NCBI GenBank assembly: GCA_905182985.1
Contig: CAJJDN010000036.1
Coordinates: forward strand, 374,982 to 438,981
Length of the DNA: 64,000 nucleotides
Source of the DNA: Paramecium sonneborni
Lineage: Eukaryota > Ciliophora > Oligohymenophorea > Peniculida > Parameciidae
Direction: 5' to 3'
The notes beneath the pieces were generated by a model that ran no database searches, had not been told where the DNA came from, and worked only from the letters and a program-made list of their open reading frames with translations. Shown one piece after another: positions 9,192 through 22,468 of the stretch (its first letter is position 1; every line of letters starts with the position of its first letter). Made by a program: the position numbers and the translations under genes.

Positions 9192-12100
9192 TCATTTTTG
9201 AAAATCACTCTACCCAATCATAGAATCATCATTCTATACTTATTGGTTTCCATAATAGTAATATTTGCTATTTTAAAATGATTACTATGTCAAAGGAGCA
9301 GTTTTTTCATAATTAGTTATATCAGCTAAATTATTTTTCTTTAGAACTGATATATTGGCAGAAGAAGTAGAGGTATTATTAGAATGAGTTGGGCTTAATT
9401 TTTATAGACCAATAGCTTAAATAATGTTTATAATAAATACTTGATATATTATTAATTGGATTTCTATATGTATTGCCTGTCTTTATATTATTACTTGTCA
9501 TATTATGTGCAGCAACACTACGTCTAGTAGCTCTTTACTCATTTTTTAATTTTTCATTTTCTCTTAATAATTATTCTTTTTTTTCTCCTAATTTTTCTAA
9601 TTAATCTGACAATTCATTTTTAATATTATTTAGATGATCTCTATCTAAATTCCATTTAGCTCTCTCTTTTTCAAATTCAAAAATAAGTGTTGATCTTTTA
9701 CTTTCAACTTACTTATATTTAATTTCTAATTCACCTATCTTAGCCTTTAAATTTTCTCTTTCTTATTCTAACATCTTTTAATATTCAAATATCTTTTAAT
9801 CTCTATCTTATTTAATATATTCAATTTCTTATTATAATTTTTTTTCATTATCTAACATTTCTGCAAACTTTTTCTCTGACAGTAATTAATTCCCAATTTT
9901 ACCATGTTAATCTATTAAAATCTTATCCTTATGAGTTTTAACCTCCTTCTATAATCTTCTTATTTTATCTTCATAATCTTAAACTATTCTTTAATGAGTT
10001 TGATTCGCTTCTTCAATTTATGATTAATATTTTCTTTCAACACTTTATAATAATTCATTTAAATTATTTTCTTACTCATCTTTTTCATTTGATCTTGCTC
10101 TTTATAAATGCATCAATGTCATCTCAAATTTTTTTAATGCATCAACTAAATCTTATTTTGCTTATTCTTTTTGTTATTCTAAAAATTAAAATTTACCTTC
10201 CCATAAAGCTTTATCTCTTTCATAACTAGTATATATCTCATTTTTTTCTTATTCTAATTAAAGATTATATAATTTATATTTCTCTAATTCTTATTATAAT
10301 TATTTCTTATCTATAGCTATTTATTCTCTTAAAGCAGCTTATTATTAAGCTACATTTAGAGATTCATCTTTTATTTTAGATTCCAATTCATTTTTTCTTG
10401 ATTCTAAATGTCCTAACTTTTCATTCAAAATTGCTTTCTCTCTTTCTAAAGTTGAAGCTTATTTATTATATTAATATTCACTCTCTTTTAATTATTTCTT
10501 AATCTTTTCATACTTATTTTCTATAGCTGTCTTTTCTTCTTAAGCTCTTTCTAATTTTTATTCTAATTCAACAGAATATTCATTCTTTTATTATTTTATT
10601 TTTTCATCAAATCTTGATTATTAAGTATCAATTTATTTTTATAAATCTTCAATCTTCTTTTATAAAAATTCATTTTATTGTTATATTAATGCTGTTTCTC
10701 TACCATATTCAATTTTTTTTTCTAAAAATTCATCATTCATTTTTTGAAGTCTTAATTTAGTTTCTTCTAATCTCTCTATTGATTCTCTCTTTTCTTCTTA
10801 CCATTCTTTTCTAGATTATTCAAATTGTTATTCTTTTCTTGTTTTTTCATTTTCTAAAAGATCTTTCTTTTGTTATAATGCCATATGTTCTTTTTAGAGA
10901 TTATTTAATTAACTTGATAGAATATCTATTTTAGAAATTAAACCTTTTCTTTCTGTAGTAAAAGAATTCATTTATTATTCTAATGTTACATTATTATTAT
11001 TTTAAAGAGATATCAGTTACTCTTTAGTTTCTTTTATATGTTTTTCAATGATTTCAATAGTTTATTATTTTAAAGCTATTTCATGATCATATTATTAAAT
11101 TGTATTAGTATATTATTAAACTTAATCTCTTAAATCATCCTTTAGAGTTTCTATTTCTTCTTCATAATTTTACTCAGTTTCTCTTAATTTATGATAAAAT
11201 TCTTCTTAAGCTGCTTAAAATTTCTTATCGCTTTTTTCTTTTTCTTCACATATTCTTCTTTCTAATCTTTCCCTTTCAATTTCATAAAAATTTTTCAATT
11301 AAGTTAAAGATTCTTCTGCCTTTGCTTATGCTAAATTAACTTCTCTTGCTGTTTTTGTATCTGCTTCATCCATAGCTTATTCTAAGGTTTTAATCTTCTT
11401 TTAATATCTTAATTCTTAATCTTTTAAAATTGATAATTTTTATCCATCTAATGTTTTATTTTACTCAAGTAATTTATTTCTTTATTCTTCTGTTGTTTAT
11501 AACTATTCTTTAAGATTCTCAATTTCTTTAATGAGATCTCCAGTTTCAAATTTAACCTTTAGTTCTAATTCACTATTCTTCTCATTTAATTAATCTACTT
11601 ATTATTATAATCTCTTTTTAACATTCTCATATTCGTTCTCTATATTTTTAAGATCTCTCTTATGTTATTCTCTTAAATCATTCATTTTTGCAGCATCAAT
11701 TTTATAAGTTGATTCATTACTTGAATTCTCAAAAGCTTTCATTATAGCTTCATGAGATTTTTTATTTTCTTCTATTTATTTTTTATATTCATCCAATTAA
11801 ACTTCCATAAATTCCATCTTTTATTACATTAATGCTTTATCTTTTTCACTAAGGCTCTTTATTTATTTTAATTAATCATCTTTAGATTTTATTAAATCTT
11901 CTTATCCTTACACTTTTTCTAATAATTCATTCACTTAATTATTAGCATCTTACTTTAAAATTTATTACATTTATTCCTCATTTCTTCTATATTCTCTAAG
12001 TTCTCTACTCAATGTTTAAATCTGTTCATTTAATTCGAAATTTTATTTAGTTAAACTTTTTTCTTTGAATTCAAACTTTTTAAAATCATTTTCAAAATTT

Positions 12101-14352
12101 GATTCCTTTTCAATTAATTCATTTTCCATTTCATTAAGTTTTTCTTATAAATCGTTTAATTTCTATTATAATTATCTAACCATAGAATCTGATTTTGTTT
12201 ATTAATCCTTCGATTATAAACTATGTTCTTTTCTAAGATTCTTAATTTCATTTTAATATTCAACTTCTTTAGTATTCATTTCATTTACTAATTTCTCAAA
12301 GAATGTTATTTTTTATTCTAATAATGCTCTTTCTTTTTCAAATTCAGAATTACCAAATAGAGTATTTCTTTCTAAATCTTTATTGAATTCTTCTGCTTTT
12401 AATACTTAACCTTTTAATTCTTAAATTTATCTTGTTAATTCAATTTTTTCATTTTCAGATTCTAATTTTAAATCTCTTTCTACTTAATCCTTTTAAATTT
12501 TAAGTTCTTCTAAATTATCTCTAGCAACTTATTCTCTAAGTTCAATTTCATTTTTTTCACTTTCTATTTGTGCTAATTTCATTAAAAGATTATTTTTATC
12601 TTTTAAACTATCTTATCTTACTTCTTTTAATTCTTATTCTAATTTCTTTTATGTTTCAAATGCAACATTCTTTGTCATATCTGTTTCTTAAGCATATTAT
12701 CTTATAAAAAGATTAGATCCTTCAATTAAAGCTCTTTAAAGAAACTCTAAAATGATTTAATTTCTATTTCCAACTCTAGGTCCATTTTCAATAAAAAAGT
12801 TATAAAACATTTTAATATCTTTTTCATATTCTCCAAAAGATTTATATTCCCCTAATTTAAGTTTTCTATCTATAGGTTAAAATTCTTATTAAATAAATTA
12901 GGTGCACATCCTAGATCCTTCTCTATCATTTTCCAATTTTACTGAAGCAAATCTTTATTTAATTCTTCTTGATAATTCTAATTTAAATTCTTCAGCATCT
13001 CCAACACATTTCTTCTTAAATAAGGCAAATGCTTATTCTCTTAGACTTCTATTAAATGCTTTTAAATCTTCATTTGATATTGGAAATCTATTATGAAGAT
13101 TTTCTTTAAGAATTTATTCATAAGTATCAAAAGCTTCTGAAACAGCTTTCTAACATTCATTTTTACAAATATAAGTCCAAGCAGATTCAATAGCAGGTAC
13201 AGCTCCATTATTAATAGCTGTAACATATGAACGTATTAAATCACAATACATTTAACCTGAAAGTGTCTTACCATTCATTATTTTTGGTCTGATTCTATTT
13301 AGTATTTTCTTTCTTAAATTTATAACTTATTCAAAAAATTCAGGTCTCAATTTATCAAAATCAAGATTCTCTAAATTCTATAAACTACTTTCTTCAGTCA
13401 AAGGTCTCACTAATGTAATACAATCTCTATCTTTAAAAAAAGTTGTCAATAATCTTCTAATTTTATTTTTTTAATCAATTCCATCAGATGATCCTTTTTA
13501 AATTAAAAGGGCATTTTCTAAATAATCTTTTGAAGTAATTTATTCTCTATTCTTATCTACTAATTGAAGTGTAAAATCTCTAACAACCCAATAAAATTAT
13601 GGAAAGTATTAAGATAAATCTTCAAGATCTTAAAGTGATTACCCACTAAAAATTAAAAATTAATATTTACCTCTTTAATTATATATTTTTGGTTAGATTA
13701 ACTACTAGACTAAGATTTTGGAGGGCATTTTCATCTATACTTCCAACAGAATTGTAGATAAAACAAGATGTTAATAAGATTGTTAAAGAGAATATTCTAA
13801 TGTCATGGGTAGAGTCTTCATCTGGAGCACCTAATCCTTCGCTATCAACAACTAATATTGAACAACTTTCTCCATCATTTGTTTAACCTAATAATGGTTT
13901 GCCCCACATCCATAATCCTTTAGTACATGGTAATACTGTTGGACCTACTCCAAAACCATCAGATCTATTTAAAAGCATTCTATTTAGAAGGTATGATTTT
14001 CCTGTTCTATACATACCTGCTACACCAACTATTCCTATTGGTTAAGGAATATTTTTTATTATTTCTATTGCATCTGGGTTTACTTGATAAGCTGTTTTGA
14101 TTTAGCAAATATTTACTTTGAGTTTCTTATTAATAAAAAATAAGAGGCATTGCTTCATCTTTGAATGATTTCTTCATTTTGTGTAAAATTTGAATTTAAA
14201 ATTAATGAATTTTATAAATAAATAACTAACTGCTATATATCATAATTCTTCAACTTATTTTTATTATCTAATCCTTGTTTCTCATCAAATTAATTTAATC
14301 TCTCATTATTTATTTTATTTGTTGATCTTTTTTTCTTTTTAATTTTAGACAT
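9192..14352 (-). CDS. guanylate-binding-protein GTPase with long coiled coil
   Basis: Large dynamin-superfamily GTPase, about 1,680 residues. A short basic leader ('MSKIKKKKRS') precedes the GBP entry 'MPLIFYQQETQ'. The G domain shows the GBP-type P-loop 'GVAGMYRTGKSYLLNRML', switch region 'GPTVLPCTKGLWMWGKP' and 'VVDSEGLGAPDED'. The GBP helical domain follows. From about 12,700 down to 9,500 the protein is one long Glu/Lys/Gln coiled coil, far longer than animal GBPs (~590 residues). The tail is Ser/Asn-rich. Introns include 22 nt in the leader, 25 nt near 14,120 and 25 nt at 13646-13670, plus one near the C-terminus. TGA is at 9194-9192. GBPs self-assemble on GTP binding; a membrane or vesicle scaffold role is inferred. 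Confidence 0.88.
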
Positions 14353-14565
14353 TGATACAATTTTTCATTGTTTAAATTTATTAATTTTCAAATTAAATTT
14401 TATATCTGATTTTGATGATAAAATGGAGAATTGAAAATATTTAAAATCTAAGTAAATTAAAACAAATTAAAAATTATTATAAATATTCCAAATGTTAGCC
14501 AATAGGAATTCAAAAAACATGGTTTGGTTTTGGTATCATTAAATTTAATATTAAATTATTAATAA

Positions 14566-16016
14566 ATGCACAACCCATAAGACCAATTAAAAAAAGCATT
14601 AAAAAGATATAACAATCCAGATAAGGCCAATAATAATCGCAATTGTAGATCTTAATAACTTTAAATGCCTTAAGTTCCAAAAGGAATGCTAAGCATGAAT
14701 AGCGCATTAAAGTCTGAACGAAATGCTAAATTAAGTGATACAGGTAAAAGATAATTATATTTTAGATACAACTGATGTCACTCATTATAATCTCAATTTT
14801 TCATAACCAATTCAATCCTCAAATTAAGTTGAACATTTGGACCTAAACTTCTTTAAAATTTAACTTTGCAAAATTCCAGGTAGCCATAGCCATAAACATT
14901 GCCCATTTTATCACAATGCTAAAGATAGAAAAAGGTATACAAATTAACAAAATTAGAAATAATACTTAATATTCATCGGAATTATGTACAAATGTAGAAA
15001 ATAATCAATAATGTCCTTATGGTGATAATTGCAATAAAGCACATAATAGAGTTGAATAACTATATAGAGCGGACAATTATAAGACTAAATTCTGTTCATT
15101 TTATCCAAATAATATATCTTAATGTGATTATGGAAAATTTTGTTCTTTTGCACACTCTGAAGCAGATATAGTTATAGAATTAATTCATAATTTAGAATAT
15201 GATGATGATTTCTTTATGTTTTATTATAAGAGTGTATGGTGTCCTTTCAATCTTACACAACATGATAAAGCTTTATGTGTATATGCTCATAATTGGTAAG
15301 ATTTTCGAAGAAAACCATAAATTTATTAATATAATCCAATTCCATGTTAAAGTTGGAATACTGGAGAATATATCTTAGAATATTACAATGGATGTTAGGA
15401 AGGTTTTAATTGTAGTAAATGTCATGGTTGGAAAGAATTAGAATATCATCCAATGTTGTTTAGAACAAAATAATGTATAAATTAACATTGTTAAAAGAGT
15501 GATTGTTCATTTTATCATAATAATTAAGAGAAAAGGTAAAAAAGGATTAAAATAATTATTAGATGCATTGATTAATTATCTCAATTTAGAGTATTTAAGA
15601 TAGTTCCTAGAAATAGAATTGTATAGAATACGTTTAAGGTTAGAGATTAGAGTCTTTTAAATTCATAGAGAAATGTAAGTAATAAGTCTTAGGATTTAAC
15701 GTTGAGTTATTAGAAATATTGCAGTACAAGTGATTAGTAATGGCTTGGACATAATTTACAGAATAGTTTTTAATATGATTAGGATTCAGATGAAGGAAAA
15801 TAAAATAATAAAGGATAACATTATTAGACAACATTAATTTCGATTTAAGAAAGAACAGGTAAATATATATGATTAGAATATGAAGATTCTGATGAATTAA
15901 AAGATTTAAAAGACTTAATGAGAAAGAAATCAAATTCAGTTATTGAAGATAAATAAAATAATGAAGATAATGAGCATGTTAGAACAGTTTTGAAAATGAT
16001 TGACATGGACCAGTGA
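14566..16016 (+). CDS. CCCH-type zinc-finger protein (RR-TZF/Unkempt-like)
   Basis: About 460 residues. Starting at ATG 14566 the Gln/Asn-rich N-terminus leads into a series of CCCH fingers: 'LCKIPGSHSHKHCPFYH', 'LCTNVENNQQCPYGDNC..H', 'KFCSFYPNNISQCDYGKFC..H'. Then comes a block like the plant RR-TZF and Unkempt core: 'FFMFYYKSVWCPFNL', 'ALCVYAHN', 'PIPCQSW', 'ELEYHPMLFRTKQC', 'DCSFYH'. Such proteins bind mRNA and control stability or translation; that role is inferred. Introns: two of 22 nt near 14753-14774 and 14934-14955, and an 18-nt one near 15861-15878. The C-terminus is Gln/Asp-rich and ends at TGA 16014-16016. Confidence 0.85.
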
Positions 16017-16092
16017 ATAAATATATTTTATATAATTTAAGAACTCCTCTTTAGAAAACAATTATACATAATTAAAAATATATTTGAAATCA

Positions 16093-18194
16093 ATGCAAGG
16101 TAATCAAGGTTCTTAGAAGAAAGATATAGAATTTGGTTCATGCCCTTTTTCTGAAGCAATGAAACCACCAAAAGGCCATGAAAATTATACAGATAAATCC
16201 AAATGTCCTTTCCAGTAAATGCAACAGCAACCAGAGATAAAAATTGCAGATGGAAGTGCTGAGAAGAAAAAAGAGAAAAAAGAGAAGTAACCTAAAGGAG
16301 GATGTCCATTCATGTCAAGTGAAAAAAAACGAAATCCGCCACTTGCTCATCTTGAAGAATAATATGACACTTATTATATCAGTCCTTTGAATTATCTACT
16401 AGATACACGAGGTTTATGGATGTTGGCTTTTGATTCTAAAGAAGTTAAAAAAGGTAAGGCTTATTATTATTGAATTAATAGGTCCAATAAAGGATAGAAG
16501 AAAAGTATTTGATACATATCCAACATATTTAAAAAGTACATTGTTTCATGATGATGAAAATACTAAAAAACTTAGATAATGTGAAGTGGCTTAAAGATTT
16601 TTTGTTTATGATAAGTTTAGAGAAAAAGGTATTACTTATATTTCATAATCAGGAAATAAACTATTATAAAAATAAGAATATGATGAGGCTATTAGATATT
16701 ATGAAAGAGCTCTTGGTTGTTTCCGTTATTTAGAAGTTGTAGAACCTCCTGAAGTAGATTCTGATGAAGATGAAACAAATTAGTAATAAGATACTTCAAA
16801 TATGACTGAAAAAGAAAAAAAAGAATTAGAAGATATGAAAAAATCAGCAAAATAATATAGGAAAGAATAAAAAGAATTTAAAAAATAATATAAATCATTA
16901 ATGACAATTTACACTGATGAGAATGTCAAGTACAATGGAGTAGAACACATTCAAGTATTATATTTATTTCAATCTATAAAGGATGAAGCTGATAAAGAAA
17001 TGTGTAATTCTATTATGTATGGTCTATATCTTAATATGTCTGTTTGTTATATGAAGATGTCACATTTTGATTTAGCTAAAAAGATTTTAGATGATGCAGG
17101 TGTTATTTAAAAAGAGAATTCATAATATTTATTTAGATATTCTTAAGCTATTTTATATGATAAATGGTCTACCTATAAAGATTTAATAAAAGCTAAAGAA
17201 CTTATTGAAAAAGCTATCAATTTATCAAATGTTGAAAATATTTTCAAATAAGGTCCTGGAATTTTAAAATTAATGGGTTTAGAGAATGCTAAAGAAATTT
17301 ATGTTGAACATGCACATAGAGTTATGGAAACATTAAAAAGAAAAAAATAATGGGTTTAAGATATTGTTGAACCATTATTTTTAAGAGCTAAAGAAATTGA
17401 TGAAATTGAATAAGAAATGATTGAAGATGGGAAAGTACCATATGAAGAAGGTGTTACAGATGTAGTTGATCCAGAAGATTTAGTTCAATAACAAAATGAA
17501 ACAGACAAATAATTCTTATATAGAGTATGTCTACCACAATTAACCCAAGAACATTAAGAATATGAAATTGTTAAAGAAATGGTCAATAAATATTATAGGA
17601 TTATTGAATTTTATGCTGTAAATTCTTTTCTCTATATTAATAATAGGAATAAAAGAAATATGATTAAGTAAAAATTGCAAAATAGGAATTATAAAGATTA
17701 TTAGAAACTGTGCAAACAATGTCATTCTATATGAATTTAGATCTCATTGATTATGAAAATGATGATATACTAAAAGAACTTGTTATAAAACATCAATTGA
17801 ATTTTACTGACAAAAAGTATGTCAGAAGACTTATACGACTTTGTAGAGAAAATGTTACTGAAATCTTTGGTTAAGGTAAATTCAATTTCGAAGTATATTT
17901 GATTTTAATTATTTCAGGTCTTTGAATATGCTATGACAGATTACTTTAAGAAAAAAAGAGAATAAGAAGAAAAAGAAAGAGAAGAATACTTAAAATAACA
18001 TCCTGAACCTGTAAAACCTCGTTAAGAGTCATCATTCTTGAAGAAAACATTATTTTCAACAGAGTTTTGGATGCAAGTATACTTTCACTCTATTTTTTTA
18101 TTAGATGTTAGTTCTATTATTGGTTATGGGAGGAATGTTTTATTTTAATAGCAATACAGGTTTTCTAGGCAAACTCTTCTCCTTTAAAAAATGA
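16093..18194 (+). CDS. tail-anchored TPR-like protein
   Basis: About 660 residues, family not pinned down. The N-terminus has repeated short 'CPF' motifs (GSCPFSEA, SKCPFQQ, GGCPFMS), then 'SPLNYLLDTRGLW'. The middle is helical with TPR-like pairs ('KLLQKQEYDEAIRYYERAL', 'LYLNMSVCYMKMSHFDLAKK', 'YDKWSTYKDLIKAKELIEKA'). A charged linker follows, then 'MLVLLLVMGGMFYF' as a single membrane span 15 residues before the stop, i.e. a tail anchor with the body in the cytosol. Four introns (25-28 nt) include one near 16456-16483 and one of 25 nt near 17899-17923. TGA is at 18192-18194. A co-chaperone or organelle-surface adaptor is a guess. Confidence 0.75.
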
Positions 18195-18367
18195 GAGCAT
18201 ACTTGAAAATGAAAAAATAGATCATTATTTTTATATATTACACATAATTCAATTCCCTTTTTTATTTACATTTTAATTAAACAAATAATGTCTTTATTAA
18301 ACAAATTTTATTTTAATTTGTAAAAAATATAATTATTATTATATAAATAAAGAATTATCAATTTTAT

Positions 18368-20180
18368 TCATGAATCTTAACTAGACTTTGATTCATCTGA
18401 AGAATCTAAAATAGAAAAGGATTTAACAATAGTATGATCATAAAAATTTTAAGGAAGCCCAAGAAGCTAAAGATAATATTCAGGTGTTAATTTCACGAAT
18501 TCAGAATTTAAAAGAGTTTCTAAAAATGTTTCAACAATAATTTTTCTCCCGTCATTTTTTTATTTGTTTAATTTATTATCAATCCAATCTTAAAATAAAA
18601 TACATTTTTCTCTCAAAGATTCATAAAGTTTTTTATATTGTTTTTTAAGATTTTTTTGAATCTTCAACAATATTTTATGTCTAGTCCATATTTGATACTC
18701 TTTCTTATCATAAACAACCTATAATTATGAAATATTTATACTTTAATATCATATTTTGCAAATTTTTTAAATGGTATTCTTGATTATCCTCGTGATATTT
18801 CAGTAACAAAAACTCTTATAGGTTCAACTTATATATTTTTAATAGAATTTGTTTTAGGATATATAGTTTAGTGTTTTGCTTTGATGATATTATTTAGATA
18901 GGATGATAATTTTTATTATTATTCCAAATCTTGGCAAATAAATATTATTTGTTAATCTTGTGTTTTTAATATTAATTATAAATGATTTGATGAAGCATTC
19001 TATAAATTTGAATTCTCATCAATGTAACCATAAGTTATTAATCTTTCATTTATATTTTTTTCATGAAAATCTATTTTTTTTGATAAAATTATCATATCAC
19101 TACATAAATATAAATTAACTGGCTCTTCTTATAACTATTTTAAGTAAACTGTTTCTGATAAAATAAAATTTCTTGTTGATTCAACTATGTTAATATTTAA
19201 AACATCAAAAAACTTTTTTTATAAATCAAAAAGAGCTTGATTTTTTAAAATACTACAATTTTATAGAAATTAATACTTTCCCATTTAATGATCTATTTTT
19301 TTTGTTACTTAAAGAAATGCAATTAGAGTCTATTCAAGATTTTAATAATCAGGATGACTTTTCCAAGTGTGCTTAACTAAGTCTTTTACTAGTAAAGCAT
19401 ATTTTGGTAATCTTTAGATTGGTTTTACTAAGAAAGAGTTTAAATCAATTCCTCTAAATATATTTGTTTATTCTAAAATTAATAAATGTTCATTAAACGC
19501 TGGATAAGTTTATCTTAAATAATTTATTTGATAATCCTTGTAATCTGTATAATATTAGAAATATATTTTAAAAAATGGAATAAATTTTTGAAATATATTG
19601 CCAAAACAAGAATTTGGATGATAATTATCAAATACTTCTAAATTTAAATAAATATTAGATTCTTACATTTAAGTTCTTCATAAAATTTCTAATTGAATTC
19701 GTAAATATGACATATATTACTAAAAGTTATTTGTATCTCATTTTCTGGTAATAGTTTAAATTATTCAGATGCTCGTACAACATTATAAATAACTAATTTT
19801 AAATCATTTAAGTAATCCTATTCAGTCATCATTAACTCTTAATAAACATGCTTTCTATATTTTGCCCATTTTTTCATATATATATATTTTTTTCTTTCTA
19901 CTAGACCCTTCATTCTGAAATAAATCAAATTAAGCTTTTTCCTATTCTTATTAAATATTTAATACATCGTCATTGATTACTATTCATCTAAAATTTCATC
20001 TTAGGTAACTAATATTTAGCTTTATCCCAAAAATTGTTGATCAAAAAATATTGATTAAGTTTGAGAATATTCAGTACATCCTGTTTATCTTGTATTTCTA
20101 TATTCCTCCTCCTTACCATAATTATCTTAAGATTATTTCATAACCTCATTTAACTTCTCAATCATTTATGATTATTTCAT
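18368..20180 (-). CDS. RhoGEF with DH, PH-like and PX domains
   Basis: About 585 residues. The DH domain is plain: 'MTEQDYLNDLKLVIYNVVRA', 'NIFQKFIPFFKIYFQYYTDY', and the hallmark 'FLVKPIQRLPKYALLVKDLV'. A PH-like segment follows, where the frame runs through 'YLCSDMIILSK'. The C-terminal ~130 residues fit a PX domain ('RVFVTEIS', 'YDIKVVYDKKEYQIWTRHK', then 'VETFLETLLNSEFV'). DH-PH proteins load GTP on Rho-family GTPases, and PX binds phosphoinositides, so action at an endosomal or plasma membrane is inferred. Introns: 29 nt after 'EELK' and 23 nt between the PH and PX parts. Start ATG 20180; stop TGA 18370-18368. Confidence 0.85.
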
Positions 20181-20296
20181 AGATAAAATTTTTACAAAAT
20201 AAAATTGGATTGATGATTTGATTTTAATATAAAATCTACAAGATAAATATAGAATTATTATACAAAAAATCATAATCATTTTCAAATATTTATTTT

Positions 20297-20833
20297 ATGA
20301 GTTTTACAATTCAAGTTTAGTTGGAACTTTAGTTTATAGAGTTAAATAGTTGTATTTTTATAATGAAATAGTAAGGAGCTTAAGATTATTGATTGAGGTT
20401 TCAAAACATAATTTGTTCTCCTTTAAAGAATTATTACTCTTATTAATTTAAAAATCTCTAAGGGATTATAAAACTAAAATATATCTATTTTTAGTATTAA
20501 TGAAATCTAGAGTGAAAAAGATATCATAAATTAATTATAATATATTTAAGAATGGTGAACAATAAAAACTTTTATAAGATAGATAATAAATAATAAAATA
20601 TTTGATTTATAGAGAAAGATAAATAGTGTTAGAATATTAAGATTATTTATGGTTCAAAATAAAAGAGAGTGATAAAAGTTAATAGTAAAATTATCATAAA
20701 CCTTATAACAAGAGCTAAGCGATAAATAATAAGATACATAATAATTCGCTATTTTTTTGTATTAAACAAGCTCAAATTTTAAAAGATTTAAATTATAAAT
20801 TATTTATTTATAGAAAATGCAAAATAGATTGAA
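20297..20833 (+). CDS. unknown Lys/Gln-rich protein, 3' end uncertain
   Basis: Unrecognised, about 170 residues. ATG 20297 gives 'MSFTIQVQLELQF'. A 23-nt intron near 20349-20371 joins 'IELN' to 'RSLRLLIEVSKHNLFSFKE'. The remainder is basic and helical. The frame only closes at TGA 20831-20833, inside the first codons of the following E2 gene (ATG 20817), so the true end may differ through an unseen intron. Two same-strand genes overlapping by 17 bp would be odd even in this compact genome. Confidence 0.4.
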
Positions 20834-21313
20834 TAAGGAATTAACAGATTTAACATCAACCAGTCCACTTCATGGTGTAATTATTTCTCCTGACCTAAAT
20901 AATAGATTATTGTATAGAAATTATATTTATTAAAGATGGACAGCTTTTATTGCAGGACCAGAGGGTACAGCATATTAAGGAGGCTAATTTAAACTAACAA
21001 TTACTTTTCCAGAAAACTATCCCTTTAAAGCCCCATAATTTTTATTTACAACTAAAATTTTCCATCCAAATATTACAGAAAAGGGAGAATTTTGTGAAGA
21101 TATGATTGAAACTAAAGTATATTGTAATACATAAAATAGGAATAATGGCAACCTACTAAAACTGTAAAATAAGTTTTAGAAAAAATCTTAAATATTATGG
21201 GATAAGTTAATACTGATTAAGCACTTAACCCTAAAGCAATGGAATTATATAAAAGTGATAAAAACAAATTTGAAGCAACAGTTAGATAAGAAACCTAAAA
21301 ATTTGCTAAATGA
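20817..21313 (+). CDS. ubiquitin-conjugating enzyme E2
   Basis: About 149 residues, the length of a bare UBC fold. Typical blocks are present: 'ELTDLTSTSPLHGVIISP', 'WTAFIAGPEGTAYQGGQF', 'ITFPENYPFKAPQFLFTT', and the active-site region 'FHPNITEKGEFCEDMI', whose Cys is the thioester residue. A C-terminal helix pair ends in 'RQETQKFAK'. Two introns, 24 nt (near 20908-20931) and 23 nt (near 21117-21139), keep the fold intact. Closest in style to UBC4/UBC5-like or UBE2-N-like enzymes, but the class is not assigned. It passes ubiquitin or a related modifier from E1 to substrates or an E3. Confidence 0.9.
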
Positions 21314-21757
21314 AAGCATAAGTATAATATATAATTCGATTATATCTTGCCTTATTTTCAATTAAATACTTTCCTAATTTTTATTGTATTATTAATATTA
21401 TTCAAATATATATAATTTGTTCTAGAAAAATCGATAATTATAATTTGAAATAATGATAAATTATTTTTTTTTATTAAATCATGATTCATAATTAAAACTA
21501 TATTAATACGATTAAATGATAGGATTGTATGAATTTTTATTTAGAATTTGCTTATTTAATTCTAATTTACTTTTAGAATTGATATTACAATTTATTAATG
21601 ACTTTAAATTGAATTGTCGCATTCAATAGTTCCAAATAATTAATCAAAAGAATATGAAATCAAATAGAATTCTTATAGTATTTAAATATCCATTTAAGGA
21701 CTATTTAAATTCAAAAAAAATTTAAGAGATATATAAATAATAATTATATATTCCTTT
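21314..21757. other. 444 bp gene-free spacer
   Basis: AT-rich, with no ORF of believable composition and no tRNA-like fold. It carries the 3' flank of the E2 gene and the 5' flank of the following gene. Confidence 0.5.
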
Positions 21758-22258
21758 ATGCTCAAAGACTATTAAAACTATTATTTTCCCTTCCCTGAAA
21801 AAAGAGTAAAAGAAAGAAGTGTAGATGATGCTTTATACAGAGTGAATGAGTGGAGAAGATTATATGAACAAGGTATAACTTAAGAGAATAAAAAAAAATA
21901 AAGAATCACTCTTGAAGAAGCTGCAAAACTAGTTCAGATTCCAAAAAAAACACTAGAAGACTATGTTTAGATATTTAAGAAAGTTCGTTTGATAAGTTAA
22001 ATTGAGGAATTTTCTAATAAGAGAATGGGATTTTTAAGAGCCTTCATAAGAAAAAATAAAGCTAAGATTAAAAAGGCTGCTTTGATCTAGAAATAATAAA
22101 TGTAAAAAGGGAACTTAGAAATAAAAAAAGAACACACAGATTTTGATGATAATAAAATTAGTGTTAAAAAAGAAGAGGAAGACATATAAACAAATTCAGA
22201 AATTAAATTAGAAATTAAATGTGAATAAGATTACGAATCTTACAATAACATGTACTGA
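21758..22258 (+). CDS. small helix-turn-helix-like protein
   Basis: 166 residues, no intron. The region around residues 20-90 reads 'SVDDALYRVNEWRRLYEQG', 'ITLEEAAKLVQIPKKTLEDY' and 'RLISQIEEFSNKRMGFLRAF'. The middle piece has the spacing of a helix-turn-helix ('EEAAKLVQIPKKTL'), so a DNA-binding role is inferred rather than shown. The C-terminal half is a Lys/Glu-rich tail. ATG 21758, TGA 22256-22258. It lies 211 bp before the stop of the opposing giant HECT gene. Confidence 0.6.
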
Positions 22259-22468
22259 TTTTAAATCAAATCTGATTTTTAAATATATAACCCTTTTTGA
22301 ATAATGAAATTAAAATTTTTTCACTAAACAGAAAATCAAACCTTTAAATTTTTTATTTTAAAATAAAACCTATGATTATTATAAAAACACTAAAAAAATT
22401 TTTAATTTTTATTTAATAAAATAAAATGAATTTCAACATAAATTAATATACTTTTTATATATATAATT

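Noticed and set aside
14210..14290. 55-nt intron in the GBP leader
   Set aside because: A 22-nt intron just upstream (GTTGAAGAATTATG...ATAG) joins the same two exons in frame and fits the size of other introns.
17881..17923. 42-nt intron in the TPR gene
   Set aside because: It leaves the frame broken; a 25-nt intron (GTATATTTGATT...TTTCAG) inside it restores the frame with phase 0.
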